A stretch of DNA of 64,000 nucleotides, from positions 1-64,000 of the forward strand of contig CADCTD010000058.1 of assembly GCA_902805545.1 (NCBI GenBank), in the 5' to 3' direction. Under the pieces are notes generated by a model. That model was given only the letters and a program-made list of their open reading frames with translations, did not search any database and had not been told where the DNA came from. Shown in pieces: positions 16,933 to 27,192 of the stretch (position 1 is the stretch's first letter; every line of letters starts with the position of its first letter). This stretch comes from an uncultured Craurococcus sp. (GTDB lineage Bacteria > Pseudomonadota > Alphaproteobacteria > Acetobacterales > Acetobacteraceae). Both the position numbers and the translations under genes were made by a program.

Positions 16933-17847
16933 ATGGCCGATCTCGATCGCGAGAGCGTCACCCACGAGGCGCTGGCGCAGATGGCGGCGACGCCCGACCC
17001 GCGGCTGCGCGAGATCATGGAGGCGGCGACGCGGCACCTCCATGCCTTCGCGCAGGAGGTCAACCTCAAGCCGGATGAGTGGCTGGCGGGCATCGCCTTC
17101 CTCACCGCGGTGGGCCAGGCCTGCACGCCCTACCGGCAGGAGTTCATCCTGCTCTCGGACGTGCTCGGCCTCTCGCGCCTCGTCAACCTCATGCATGATG
17201 CCGAGGGGCGCGAGGCGGCGGGGACGGAGACCAGCCTGCTCGGCCCCTTCTTCCGCGAGCAGGCACCGGCGTTCGCGCTCGGCGAGAGCATCGCCGTGCA
17301 TGGCACCGGGGGGACGGAGATCGTCATCTTCGGCCAGGTGACGGATAGCGAGGGCCAGCCGCTGGGTGGCGCCGAGATCGATATCTGGCAGACCAATGCC
17401 GAGGGGCTCTACGACCTGCAGGCGCGCGACGCCACGGTGATGGACATGCGCGGCCGCTTCCGCGCCGATGCCGAGGGACGCTTCCACCTGCGGACGGTGA
17501 AGCCGATCGGCTACAGCATCCCGATGGACGGGCCGGTCGGCCAGCTCGTGCACCGGCAGAAGCGCCACGGGATGCGGCCGGCGCATATCCATATGCTCGT
17601 CGCGGCGCCGGGGCACCGGGAGCTGGTGACGGCGCTCTATTTCGGCGACGACCCGAACATCGACAGCGACACCGTCTTCGGCGTCTCCGGCTCGCTGGTG
17701 GTGCGGGAGGCGATGGGCCTGCCCGGTGCGCCGCGGCCGGACCTGCCCGCGGTGCATTACGATTTCCGCCTCTCGCGCCTCGGCGCCGGGGATGGCGGCG
17801 GGAGGGTTGGCTCTGATCCATCACGGCTGATGCCAGCGGCGGGATAA
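16933..17847 (+). CDS. Intradiol ring-cleavage dioxygenase (hydroxyquinol/catechol 1,2-dioxygenase family)
   Basis: 304 residues. These non-haem Fe(III) enzymes open catechol-type rings between the hydroxyls. The N-terminal helical dimerisation domain typical of catechol and hydroxyquinol dioxygenases occupies about 1-100 (for example EWLAGIAFLTAVGQ), followed by LLGPFFREQAP. All four iron ligands are seen: Tyr160 (GLYDLQ), Tyr194 (IGYSIPMDG), His218 and His220 (MRPAHIHMLV). The sequence resembles the hydroxyquinol 1,2-dioxygenase branch more than catechol dioxygenases, but substrate is inferred. It precedes a Liv-type importer by 31 bp, so uptake of an aromatic acid linked to its cleavage is likely. 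The last about 20 residues are Gly/Ser-rich and probably disordered. Confidence 0.9.
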   Translation: MADLDRESVTHEALAQMAATPDPRLREIMEAATRHLHAFAQEVNLKPDEWLAGIAFLTAVGQACTPYRQEFILLSDVLGLSRLVNLMHDAEGREAAGTETSLLGPFFREQAPAFALGESIAVHGTGGTEIVIFGQVTDSEGQPLGGAEIDIWQTNAEGLYDLQARDATVMDMRGRFRADAEGRFHLRTVKPIGYSIPMDGPVGQLVHRQKRHGMRPAHIHMLVAAPGHRELVTALYFGDDPNIDSDTVFGVSGSLVVREAMGLPGAPRPDLPAVHYDFRLSRLGAGDGGGRVGSDPSRLMPAAG

Positions 17848-17878
17848 GCCGCGGCGGGGTTTCGGGGAGGACACAGGA

Positions 17879-19138
17879 ATGACCAGGATGACGAGGCGGG
17901 AGCTCGGCCGGCTCGCGGCCGGGGCGACCGTGCTGGCTGCGGCGCCGGGCCTCTCCTTTGCGCAAGGCGCGCCGATCCGCATCGGCTATTCGATGTCGCT
18001 CTCGGGCGGGCTGGCGCCGAACGGCCGCTCCTCCCTGCTGGCGCACAAGATCTGGCAGGAGGATGTGAATGCCCGCGGCGGCATCCTCGGCCGGCCCGTC
18101 GAGCTGGTCTTCTACGACGACCAGTCCAGCCCGGCCAATGTGCCCGGCCTCTACACGAAGCTGCTCGATGTCGACAAGGTCGACATGGTCACCTCCTCCT
18201 ATGCGACGGTGATGGTGGCGCCCTCCATGCCGGTCGTGATGCAGCGCAACATGTGCTATGTCTCGCTCTTCGGCGCGGGCGTGAACGAGGCGTTCCAGTA
18301 CAACCGCTACTTCAGCATGAACGTCTCCGGCGACGACATCCGCGGCAATTACGCCAAGGGCTTCCTCGATGTCGCGGCGAAGCTGCCGACGCCGCCGCGG
18401 AGCATCGCCATCCTCGCCGTCGACAACGAGTTCGCCCAGAAGGCGGCGGACAGCGCGCGCTACCTCTCGAAGCAGCGCGGCTTGCGCATCGCCTATGACC
18501 GCTCCTACCCGCCGACGACGGTCGACTTCACGCCGACCATGCGCTCGATCCAGGCGGCGCGGCCGGACCTGATCTTCATCGGCTCCTACCCGCCGGACTC
18601 CAACGGCATCCTGCGCGCGGTCAGCGAGCTGCGCATCACCGCGCAGATGTTCGGCGGCGGCATGATCGGTCCGCAGATCGCGGCGGTGCAGGCGCAGCTC
18701 GGCCCGATCCTGAACAACCTCGTCAACTGGGATGTCTACTCGCCGGAGCCGACCATGGACTTCCCCGGCATCCGCGCCTTCCAGGAGAAGTACCGGGCAC
18801 GGGCCGTGCAGGAGCAGGTGGACGTGCTCGGCAACTATCTCCAGCCCTATGCCTATGCGCAGATGCAGGTGGTGGAGCAGGCGCTCGGCCGCGTCGGCCG
18901 CGTGGACCAGGCGGCGCTCGCCGCCGACATGCACGCCAATGTCTTCAAGACCGTGGTCGGCGACATCAAATTCGGCGCCAGCGGCGAGTGGTCGGAGCCG
19001 CGCAACCTGCTGGTGCAGTTCCAGGGCATCACCGATGGCGACCTCGAGAAGTACAAGCGGCCGGGCACCAAGGTGATCCTCTTCCCCGAGAACCTGAAGT
19101 CCGGCGAGCTGCGCACGCCCTACGGCGCCCCGGCCTGA
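17879..19138 (+). CDS. Liv-type ABC transporter periplasmic binding protein
   Basis: 419 residues of the type I periplasmic binding protein fold (LivK/AmiC group). The N-terminus MTRMTRRELGRLAAG continues as a hydrophobic stretch ending SFAQGA, a signal peptide with twin-arginine-like RR. The mature start PIRIGYSMSLSGGLAPNGR is typical. Ligand cannot be read; family members bind branched-chain amino acids, amides or aromatic acids. First gene of the importer (17879-22439) and directly downstream of the dioxygenase, so an aromatic ligand is a reasonable guess. Confidence 0.9.
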   Translation: MTRMTRRELGRLAAGATVLAAAPGLSFAQGAPIRIGYSMSLSGGLAPNGRSSLLAHKIWQEDVNARGGILGRPVELVFYDDQSSPANVPGLYTKLLDVDKVDMVTSSYATVMVAPSMPVVMQRNMCYVSLFGAGVNEAFQYNRYFSMNVSGDDIRGNYAKGFLDVAAKLPTPPRSIAILAVDNEFAQKAADSARYLSKQRGLRIAYDRSYPPTTVDFTPTMRSIQAARPDLIFIGSYPPDSNGILRAVSELRITAQMFGGGMIGPQIAAVQAQLGPILNNLVNWDVYSPEPTMDFPGIRAFQEKYRARAVQEQVDVLGNYLQPYAYAQMQVVEQALGRVGRVDQAALAADMHANVFKTVVGDIKFGASGEWSEPRNLLVQFQGITDGDLEKYKRPGTKVILFPENLKSGELRTPYGAPA

Positions 19139-19143
19139 CCGGC

Positions 19144-20025
19144 ATGGACGGCGATCTCGTCCTGCTGCTGAACGGCATTGTCTCCGGCCTGCTGCTGGGC
19201 GGGCTCTATGCCGCGGCGGCCGCCGGGCTCGCGGTTTCCTTCGGCATGCTCGACATCGTCAACATCGCGCATCCGGCGCTGATGGTGGCGGGCGGCTTCC
19301 TCGTCGTGCTGGTCGGCACCGCGCTCGGGCTCGACCCGTTGCTGGTCTCGGTGCTGCTGGCGGTGCCCTTCTACTTCCTCGGCGTCGCCGTCTACACCTT
19401 CTATCACCACTTCTTCGAGCGGCGGGGCGACGAGGCGCTGCAGGGCCTCGCCTTCTTCTTCGGGGTGATGTTCATCATCGAGGTGGGGCTGGTGATGTCC
19501 TTCGGGCCGGAACAGCACTTCCTCGACCCGCCCTATGCCTTCATCACCTGGCGCCTCGGCGAGATCGACATCCCGCTCCGGATGCTGGCGCCGGCGTTGC
19601 TGGCGATGGCGGCGATCGGAGCGCTGTGGCTCTTCCTGCGGCGCAGCTTCACCGGGCTTGCCATCTCCGCCGTCGCGCAGGATGCGGAGGCGCTCAGGCT
19701 GATGGCCGTCGATCCGGTGCGGATCAAGCGGCTGGCCTTCGGCCTCTCGGTGGCGCTGGCGGCCATCGCCGGCGGGGCGCTGGTGGTGGTGCAGCCGGTG
19801 GAGCCTTCCTCGGGCCAGGTCTTCATCGGGCGGGTCTTCGCCATCTGCATCATGGGCGGGATGGGGAGCCTGTCGGGCTGCGTCCTCGCCGCCTTCGTCT
19901 TCGGCGTGGTGGAGAATGTCACCGCGACCTTCTACGGGCCGTCCTGGTCGCCGGCGGTCGCCTTCGGCTGGCTGCTGCTGGTGCTGGCGGTGCGGCCGCA
20001 GGGCCTGTTCGGCAAGGCAGCATGA
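19144..20025 (+). CDS. livH: Liv-type ABC transporter permease (LivH)
   Basis: 293 residues with about eight hydrophobic segments. Landmarks are GLLLGGLYAAAAAGLAVSFG and the DIVNIAHPALMVAGG loop, and a late EAA-like segment around MGGMGSLSGCVLAAF. The ATG at 19144 lies 5 bp after the binding-protein stop codon. The stop overlaps the livM start (ATGA), so the two permeases are translationally coupled and should form the heterodimeric channel. Confidence 0.92.
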   Translation: MDGDLVLLLNGIVSGLLLGGLYAAAAAGLAVSFGMLDIVNIAHPALMVAGGFLVVLVGTALGLDPLLVSVLLAVPFYFLGVAVYTFYHHFFERRGDEALQGLAFFFGVMFIIEVGLVMSFGPEQHFLDPPYAFITWRLGEIDIPLRMLAPALLAMAAIGALWLFLRRSFTGLAISAVAQDAEALRLMAVDPVRIKRLAFGLSVALAAIAGGALVVVQPVEPSSGQVFIGRVFAICIMGGMGSLSGCVLAAFVFGVVENVTATFYGPSWSPAVAFGWLLLVLAVRPQGLFGKAA

Positions 20026-21005
20026 GCGACGCCTCGCTTCCCCTGGCGCCGGCCCCGGCGATGGCCGCGGGCGGACGGCGGCACCTGCCCTTCTGGCTCG
20101 GCGCGGTGGCGGTGGCCGTGCTGCTCTTCGTCGCACTTCGGGCGATCGGCAACGACTACGGCTATTTCGCCGGCTACTTCATCCTCCAGTATGTCGTGCT
20201 GGCGACGGCCTGGAACATCCTCGGCGGCTATGCGGGCTATGTGAATTTCGGCGCGGCCGGCTTCATGGCGGCCGGCGCCTACACGGCGATCGCGCTGCGC
20301 AAGGCGACGGGGCTCGACCTGCTGCCCGGCATCGTGGCGGCGGCGGCGGTGGGCGCGTTGCTCGGGCTGGGGACGGGGTATCTGACGCTCCGCTTGCGCG
20401 GGGTCTACTTCTCCATCGCCACGCTCTGCCTCGCCGTGGTGCTGCAGACGCTGGTGGTGAACTGGGACTATGTCGGCGGCTCGCGCGGCGCCTATATCGT
20501 CCGGCCGCGCGAGGTGGCGCCCTTCACCAGCTATGGCGAGTACCTCTTCCTCGTCATGCTGGTGCTGGCGGTGCTCGCTGTCGGCATCGCCCGCACGGTG
20601 GAGGTGACGCGGCTCGGGCGCGGCCTCCAGGCCATCCGCGACAACGAACGCGCGGCGGAGGCGGTGGGCGTGCCGACCCTTCGCCTCAAGCTGATCGCGA
20701 CCGCCCTCTGCGGCGCGCTGATGGCCGTCGCCGGCGCACCGCTGCCCTATTACAGCGGCTATCTCAACCCGGACGGCGCCTTCAGCCTGGCCTATGCCGT
20801 GAACGCCATCGCCATGCCGCTGATCGGCGGCGCTGGCACCTGGGCCGGGCCGGTGATCGGTGCGGTGCTGCTCGGCAGCCTGCAGCAGGCGGCGACGGTG
20901 ACGATCTCCTCGGCGCTCAACCTCTGGATCGTCGGCTGGATGCTGGTGATCTTCGTCGCCGTGGCGCCGCGCGGCATCCTCGGCTGGTTCAGGAAGCGCC
21001 GATGA
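20022..21005 (+). CDS. livM: Liv-type ABC transporter permease (LivM)
   Basis: 327 residues, multi-spanning. Typical LivM segments are visible: WNILGGYAGYVNFGAAGFMA, GYLTLRLRGVYFSIATLCLA, and the cytoplasmic coupling region GLQAIRDNERAAEAVGVPT. It starts with an ATG that overlaps the livH stop by 4 bases and ends overlapping the livG start by 4 bases. Confidence 0.92.
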   Translation: MSDASLPLAPAPAMAAGGRRHLPFWLGAVAVAVLLFVALRAIGNDYGYFAGYFILQYVVLATAWNILGGYAGYVNFGAAGFMAAGAYTAIALRKATGLDLLPGIVAAAAVGALLGLGTGYLTLRLRGVYFSIATLCLAVVLQTLVVNWDYVGGSRGAYIVRPREVAPFTSYGEYLFLVMLVLAVLAVGIARTVEVTRLGRGLQAIRDNERAAEAVGVPTLRLKLIATALCGALMAVAGAPLPYYSGYLNPDGAFSLAYAVNAIAMPLIGGAGTWAGPVIGAVLLGSLQQAATVTISSALNLWIVGWMLVIFVAVAPRGILGWFRKRR

Positions 21006-21718
21006 GCGAGGTGCTGCTCAAGGCCGATGGCGTCGGCAAGCGCTTCGGCGGCTTCACCGCGCTGCATGCGGTCGACCTCGAACTCCGCGCCGGGGAGCGG
21101 CTGGGGCTGATCGGGCCGAACGGCTCCGGCAAGTCCACCTTCGTCAACTGCATCTCGGGCGATTTCGCGGCCCATGACGGGCGGGTGAGCCTCGGCGGGC
21201 AGGCGCTCGACGGGCTGAAGCCGCATCGGCGGGCGCGGCTGGGCCTGGCGCGGACCTTCCAGCTGCCGCAGCCCTTCGGCAGCCTCTCCGTGCTGGAGAA
21301 CGTGCGGGTGCCGGTGCTCTTCGGCGGGCAGGCGGGCTCTGCCACGGCGCGCGCGATGCAGTGCCTGGAGCAGGTGGACATGGCGGGCAAGGCGGAATGC
21401 CTGCCCAAGGAGCTGACCCAGGTGGAGCTGCGCCGGCTGGAGCTGGCGCGGGCCATCGCGCTCGAGCCCCAGCTGCTCATCGCCGACGAGGCGATGGCCG
21501 GCCTCTCCAATGCGGAGGTCGACCAGATCCTCGCCCTGCTGTTCCGGCTGAATACGGCGGGGACGGCGATCATCATGATCGAGCACATCATGCGGGCGGT
21601 GACGGCCTTCGCCGAGCGGCTGGTCGTCTTCGTCGCCGGCCGCAAGATCGCCGACGGCGCGCCGCGCGAGGTGCTGGCGCTCCAGGAGGTGGAGGATGCC
21701 TATCTTGGCCGGCAATAG
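21002..21718 (+). CDS. livG: Liv-type ABC transporter ATPase (LivG)
   Basis: 238 residues. Walker A is GPNGSGKST (38-46), the Q-loop region is LARTFQLPQPF, and Walker B is LLIADEAMAGLS with the catalytic Glu. The ABC signature is not LSGGQ or LSYGQ but ELTQVELRRLELARA, a degenerate form also known from other Liv-like ATPases with the AMAGLS motif. The H-loop is IIMIEHIMRAV. The start overlaps the livM stop by 4 bases; the end overlaps livF by 23 bases. Confidence 0.93.
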   Translation: MSEVLLKADGVGKRFGGFTALHAVDLELRAGERLGLIGPNGSGKSTFVNCISGDFAAHDGRVSLGGQALDGLKPHRRARLGLARTFQLPQPFGSLSVLENVRVPVLFGGQAGSATARAMQCLEQVDMAGKAECLPKELTQVELRRLELARAIALEPQLLIADEAMAGLSNAEVDQILALLFRLNTAGTAIIMIEHIMRAVTAFAERLVVFVAGRKIADGAPREVLALQEVEDAYLGRQ

Positions 21719-22439
21719 CCTCGAGATCACGGGCCTCGATGCCGGCTATGGGGCGGTGCGCGTGCTGCAGGGCGTCTCTCTCGTCGTGCCGGCGGGGCAG
21801 ACGGTGGTGCTGCTCGGCACCAACGGCAACGGCAAGACGACGCTGATGCGCAGCATCATGGGGCAGATCCGCGCGACCGCGGGCCGCATCCGCGCCGGCA
21901 TCGAGGGACGGGAGACGGAGCTGGTCGGCCTCTCGCCGGAGCAGGTGGTGGAGCTCGGGATCGTGCTGGTGCCGGAGGGGCGGCGGCTCTTCCCGCGGCT
22001 CAGCGTCGAGCAGAACCTTCGCCTCGGGGCCTATCGCGCGACGGCGCGGGCGGCGATGGGGGACAACCTGGCGCTCTGCTACGAGCTATTCCCCCGCCTC
22101 GCCGAGCGGCGGGCGCAGCTCGTCGGCAGCATGAGCGGGGGCGAGCAGCAGATGGTGGCGCTGGGCCGGGCGCTGATGTCGGCGCCGCGCATCCTGCTGG
22201 TGGACGAGCCTTCGGTGGGCCTCGCCCCGATCCTCGTGGCGCGGACCATGGAGATGATCGCGGAGATGAAGGCCCGGCTCGGCCTCACCGTGCTGATGGC
22301 AGAGCAGAATTTCCACCAGGCGGTGCGCATCGCCGACCGCGGCTATGTCATCGTCCATGGCCATATCGAGTTCGAGGGCGAGAGCGCGGCGGCGCTGCAC
22401 GACAACGACCTGGTGCGGCAGGTCTATCTGGGGCTGTAG
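21696..22439 (+). CDS. livF: Liv-type ABC transporter ATPase (LivF)
   Basis: 247 residues. Walker A GTNGNGKTT (41-49), Q-loop region LVPEGRRLFPRLS, a good signature SMSGGEQQMVALGRAL, Walker B ILLVDEPSVGLAP and H-loop LMAEQNFHQAV are all intact, unlike the degenerate signature of its partner LivG. The start overlaps livG by 23 bases. It is the last gene of the unit that starts with the cupin at 16446; the DUF2237 gene converges with only 1 bp between the stops. Confidence 0.94.
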   Translation: MPILAGNSLEITGLDAGYGAVRVLQGVSLVVPAGQTVVLLGTNGNGKTTLMRSIMGQIRATAGRIRAGIEGRETELVGLSPEQVVELGIVLVPEGRRLFPRLSVEQNLRLGAYRATARAAMGDNLALCYELFPRLAERRAQLVGSMSGGEQQMVALGRALMSAPRILLVDEPSVGLAPILVARTMEMIAEMKARLGLTVLMAEQNFHQAVRIADRGYVIVHGHIEFEGESAAALHDNDLVRQVYLGL

Positions 22440-22440
22440 G

Positions 22441-22854
22441 TCATCCCTCCAGCGCGTGCGCCTTCAGGTCGTCGAGCGCGCAGAGCTCGAGCGTCGCCAC
22501 ATGCGTCGCCTCGAGCAGGACGCGGGGCGCGACGCCGGCCTGCCGCGCCTGCTCCCAGCGGGCGGCGCACAGGCACCAGCGGTCGCCCGGCTTCAGGCCG
22601 GGAAAGCCGTATTGCGGCACCGGCGTCGACAGGTCGTTGCCGCAGGTCCGGGAGAAGGCCAGGAATTCCGCCGTGACCTCCACGCAGACGGTGTGGAGGC
22701 CGCGGTCTTCCGGCCCGGTATTGCAGCAGCCGTCGCGGTAGAAGCCCGTGAGCGGCGCGACGGAGCAGGGCAGCAGCGCGCCGCCCAGCACATTGGTCGA
22801 GGGCGGCTGGCCCTTGGGTGGCCAACGTCCCGGTCCCATTCCGCCATCCGGCAT
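22441..22854 (-). CDS. DUF2237 family protein
   Basis: 137 residues. It matches the small DUF2237 family: NVLGGALLPCSVAPLTGFYR, DGCCNTGPEDRGLHTVC and the block YGFPGLKPGDRWCLCAARW. Several conserved cysteines and a histidine suggest metal binding or a redox role, but the family function is unknown. The ATG at 22854 is preferred because GGAGG sits 7 bases upstream; an ATG at 22872 is also in frame. It lies downstream of the DUF6311 gene on the same strand with a 112-bp gap. Confidence 0.85.
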   Translation of the reverse strand: MPDGGMGPGRWPPKGQPPSTNVLGGALLPCSVAPLTGFYRDGCCNTGPEDRGLHTVCVEVTAEFLAFSRTCGNDLSTPVPQYGFPGLKPGDRWCLCAARWEQARQAGVAPRVLLEATHVATLELCALDDLKAHALEG

Positions 22855-22966
22855 CGGCGAGCCTCCATGCAACGCGGGTGGTCAACCCCGGCCGTGATGC
22901 CCGGGGTGGCGAATCTGCGCCGGATCCCCGGGCGCCGTCCACAGGCTTGCGAGGACGCCGGGCCCC

Positions 22967-25096
22967 TCAGCGCGGCTCCAGCCTGATGGCCTCGAGGCCG
23001 AGGGAGCGCTGCCGATCGTCCATCCCGCCTTCGCCTGCCTGCGGCAGAACGAGGCGGAGGGTAAGGAGGCCGTCCTCCCAGGCCTCCGGCGGCACGGCCA
23101 GGGTGATGTCGCCGTTCGCGGCAACCATCCGGCGAACGAGCTCGCGTCCCTTCGCCTCGACGGTCATCGTCCGGGCCGTCCGGCCTGGTTCCGCCGGCCC
23201 ATGCATCCGCAGCGTCAGGTTTGCCGGCCCCTCCCAATCCGCCGGCATCGGCAGGACCAGCTCGGCCTCGCTCGCCGCGAGGCGGGTTCCCCATCGCTCC
23301 GGCATGGACCAGCCCGCGCCGAGCAGCCTGATGCCGCCCTCGCCCGCGGCAAAGGACAGCTCGGCCCCCGGCTGCAGGGGCGGCGGGGCCGCCGGCGGGG
23401 GCTGGGTGAAGCCGGCGACCAGGCCAGGGTCCCCGCAGACCAACCCCATCTCGAAGCCGCGGCAGGATGCGTCGGCGGTCGCGCGCAGCAGCAGGCTGTC
23501 CGGCCACTGGCCTGCGAAGTAGACATGCAGCCTGTCGCGGTCCTGCAGCCCCGCCAGCGCGTCCCGGCGCGCGGCCTCGCAGCTCCGCCCGCCGGTCAGC
23601 CGCGTGACCGGCCCGCCCTCCACCCGCAGCCCCGCCCGCATCGCCGCCATGGCGAATTGGGACAGGTCCAGGGGCCAGTTGCCCGGGCGTGTGCAGGCGA
23701 GCGGTGGGTGCAGCATCACCGTCCGGCCCTCCAGCCCGGGATGCCGCAGCGGGGCCGGGTCGAAATCCGCCCGCATGGGCTGGTGGAACGTCGCCCCCAG
23801 CATGCGGTCCAGCTGCGCCATGTCGCCCGCTTGCAGGAGGACGAGGCCCACCAGCACGGCGCCCATGCGGCGGCGATGCCGGGCCCGCGCCAGCACCGCC
23901 AGCGCCAGGACCGGGAGCAGATAGGCCAGCGGCCAGAAGAAGCGGCCTGAGGCGCGCAGCTGGTTCACCACGCCGTCCAGGCCGCGCGGCAGGGGGATGA
24001 CCGGCAGCGAATGCCCGCCGACGAGGATGCGGTTGCTCAGCGCGAAGAGGAGGCAGCCGAGCAGCACCAGGCCGAGCGGCAGGGCAGCCCGCCAGAGACC
24101 CGGCGGCGCCTGCATCCCATGGCGGACCAGATGCAGCGCCGCGGCGGCCAGCAGCAGCAGGATGCCGATGCCGAGATAGTTGAAGCCCTCATATTGGCCC
24201 CCGGTGGCGTCGATGACGCCATCGGCCACCGGCCCCGCCGGCAGCGTGCCGAACAGGCCGGAGAGCTGCGGCACGATGGGGCTCAGCAGGTTCATCGAAT
24301 ACAAGCCGAAGCCGGTCGGGGTCCCGTTCTCCGTCTGGTAGCCCAGCAGCCAGGCCGCCAGGACGGAACTCGCCATGAAGGCGGCGAAGCCGAAGCCGCC
24401 GCGCAGGACGGTGCCCGCGGCAGGCCGCCGCGCGGCATCGGCGAACAGCCCGGCCAGCGCCAGGCCCGCCACCATGGCCCAGAGATAGGCATGCAGGCCG
24501 ATCACCAGGAAGCCGAGCGCCGCGAAACCGGCGATGAGCGCCGGCGATACCCCGCGCCGCACGGCCTGCACGGCGAGGGCCAGTGCCAGCAGCAGCGTCC
24601 AGTGCGAGGCCAGCGCCAGGTGATGCATGTGCAGGCGCATGATCCAGCCCGGCACGAAGGAGGCGAAGGCGATGCCCGCCAGCAGCACCTCCCAGCGCCG
24701 GATCCCCGCCGCCCGCAGCAGGGCCAGGGCCGCGACCGGCTGCAGCACGAAGCCGAGCATGATGCAGAGCCCCATCGGCGCCACACTGTCCACCGAGAAG
24801 CCAAGCGCCTTCAGCAGCACCACCAGCCAGGGCATGCTGTCGGTGTAGACGATGGGCAGGGGATGGCCGGCCGAGAGCAGGGCGGTTGCCGTGAGCGGAA
24901 GGTGCCAGCCGTCGCGCAGCAGCGCCTCGGCGCCGATCACGGCCATCGCCATGTCGCCGGGTGGGCGCTGCCAGAAGGCATCGCCGGCCGTCACCAGGCC
25001 GGGCCGCAGGAGGAGCGCGAAATGCGCCAGGCCGAACAGCCCGGCCAGGATGCCCTGCAGCCAGGCCGGCGACCGGTCCGCCACCGAGCTTTTCAT
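22967..25096 (-). CDS. Large membrane protein, DUF6311-like (glycosyltransferase-like membrane fold)
   Basis: 709 residues. About 11-12 hydrophobic segments occupy the first 430 residues, followed by a soluble C-terminal region of roughly 270 residues. Family-like landmarks near the N-terminus are a GDMAMAVIGAEALLRDGW stretch and PIVYTDSMPWLVVLLKAL, in which an Asp after the first membrane segment would be the candidate catalytic site of a GT-C-like fold. The C-terminal part is beta-rich (for example LVLPMPADWEGPANLTLRMH) and probably periplasmic. Likely role is transfer or display of an envelope glycan, by family analogy only. The ATG at 25096 was chosen; the frame is open to 25186 without similarity. 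Confidence 0.6.
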   Translation of the reverse strand: MKSSVADRSPAWLQGILAGLFGLAHFALLLRPGLVTAGDAFWQRPPGDMAMAVIGAEALLRDGWHLPLTATALLSAGHPLPIVYTDSMPWLVVLLKALGFSVDSVAPMGLCIMLGFVLQPVAALALLRAAGIRRWEVLLAGIAFASFVPGWIMRLHMHHLALASHWTLLLALALAVQAVRRGVSPALIAGFAALGFLVIGLHAYLWAMVAGLALAGLFADAARRPAAGTVLRGGFGFAAFMASSVLAAWLLGYQTENGTPTGFGLYSMNLLSPIVPQLSGLFGTLPAGPVADGVIDATGGQYEGFNYLGIGILLLLAAAALHLVRHGMQAPPGLWRAALPLGLVLLGCLLFALSNRILVGGHSLPVIPLPRGLDGVVNQLRASGRFFWPLAYLLPVLALAVLARARHRRRMGAVLVGLVLLQAGDMAQLDRMLGATFHQPMRADFDPAPLRHPGLEGRTVMLHPPLACTRPGNWPLDLSQFAMAAMRAGLRVEGGPVTRLTGGRSCEAARRDALAGLQDRDRLHVYFAGQWPDSLLLRATADASCRGFEMGLVCGDPGLVAGFTQPPPAAPPPLQPGAELSFAAGEGGIRLLGAGWSMPERWGTRLAASEAELVLPMPADWEGPANLTLRMHGPAEPGRTARTMTVEAKGRELVRRMVAANGDITLAVPPEAWEDGLLTLRLVLPQAGEGGMDDRQRSLGLEAIRLEPR

Positions 25097-25439
25097 GCCA
25101 CCATCGGCCGATGCGAAGAAATGCCGCCCGGGCGGATTCGCCGCCGTCGCATGTCCTGACTGGGGCAACGGCCTCGCGCTCCTCATCTGCCATGGCGGTT
25201 AAAGCGCCCGGGATGGCGGCGCGGCAAGATGCGGTCCGGCGAGAACCAGCTTCACGAAGCAGCGGGCCTGCGTGGTTCCGGCTGGCTGCCGCGGCGCAGC
25301 GTGCCGGCACGGCTGCGCCGCGGGCGCCGCACGTCAGGGGGCGGCGGCCTGCCCGCGACCGATGGTGGATGCCGCGATGCGGGCTGCCACCATCGCGGGG
25401 AGCGTCGGCGCCGCAGCCTTCGGCGCGGCGCCCGTTTCG
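25097..25439. other. Gene-free stretch between DUF6311 gene and pckA
   Basis: 343 bp without a credible gene on either strand. It should hold the promoter of the DUF6311 gene near 25100-25200 and the two hairpins behind pckA (see terminator entry at 25372-25432). No promoter consensus could be picked with confidence. Confidence 0.5.
25372..25432 (-). terminator. Two consecutive hairpins downstream of pckA
   Basis: Reading from the pckA stop, the first hairpin has 8-bp arms 25425-25432 and 25407-25414 (GGCGCCGC/GCGGCGCC) with a 10-nt loop. The second has 8-bp arms 25391-25398 and 25372-25379 (CCGCGATG/CATCGCGG). The position 8 bp behind the stop codon at 25440 fits transcription termination. 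No T-tract follows, so strength is uncertain. Confidence 0.5.
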
Positions 25440-27035
<1,596 letters not shown>

Positions 27036-27133
27036 GCAGTGTCTTCTCCGGTTCGTTGAAGGCGCGAAGCGCCCGGGCCCATATGGGCCAAGGCGGCATC
27101 GGGGGACACATCTATCGGCAGTGTCTTTGCTTA

Positions 27134-27162
27134 AATTAAGGCGTGATGACAGTTTCGGTCAA
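27134..27162 (-). promoter_or_regulatory. Candidate sigma-70 promoter of pckA
   Basis: On the minus strand TTGACC (27162-27157) is separated by exactly 17 bases from TTAATT (27139-27134). The patch is unusually A+T-rich for this window. The -10 box lies about 98 bases upstream of the pckA start codon, leaving a moderately long leader. Confidence 0.5.
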
Positions 27163-27192
27163 CGCGAAGTCCTGCACATTGGCGCCAGTTCG

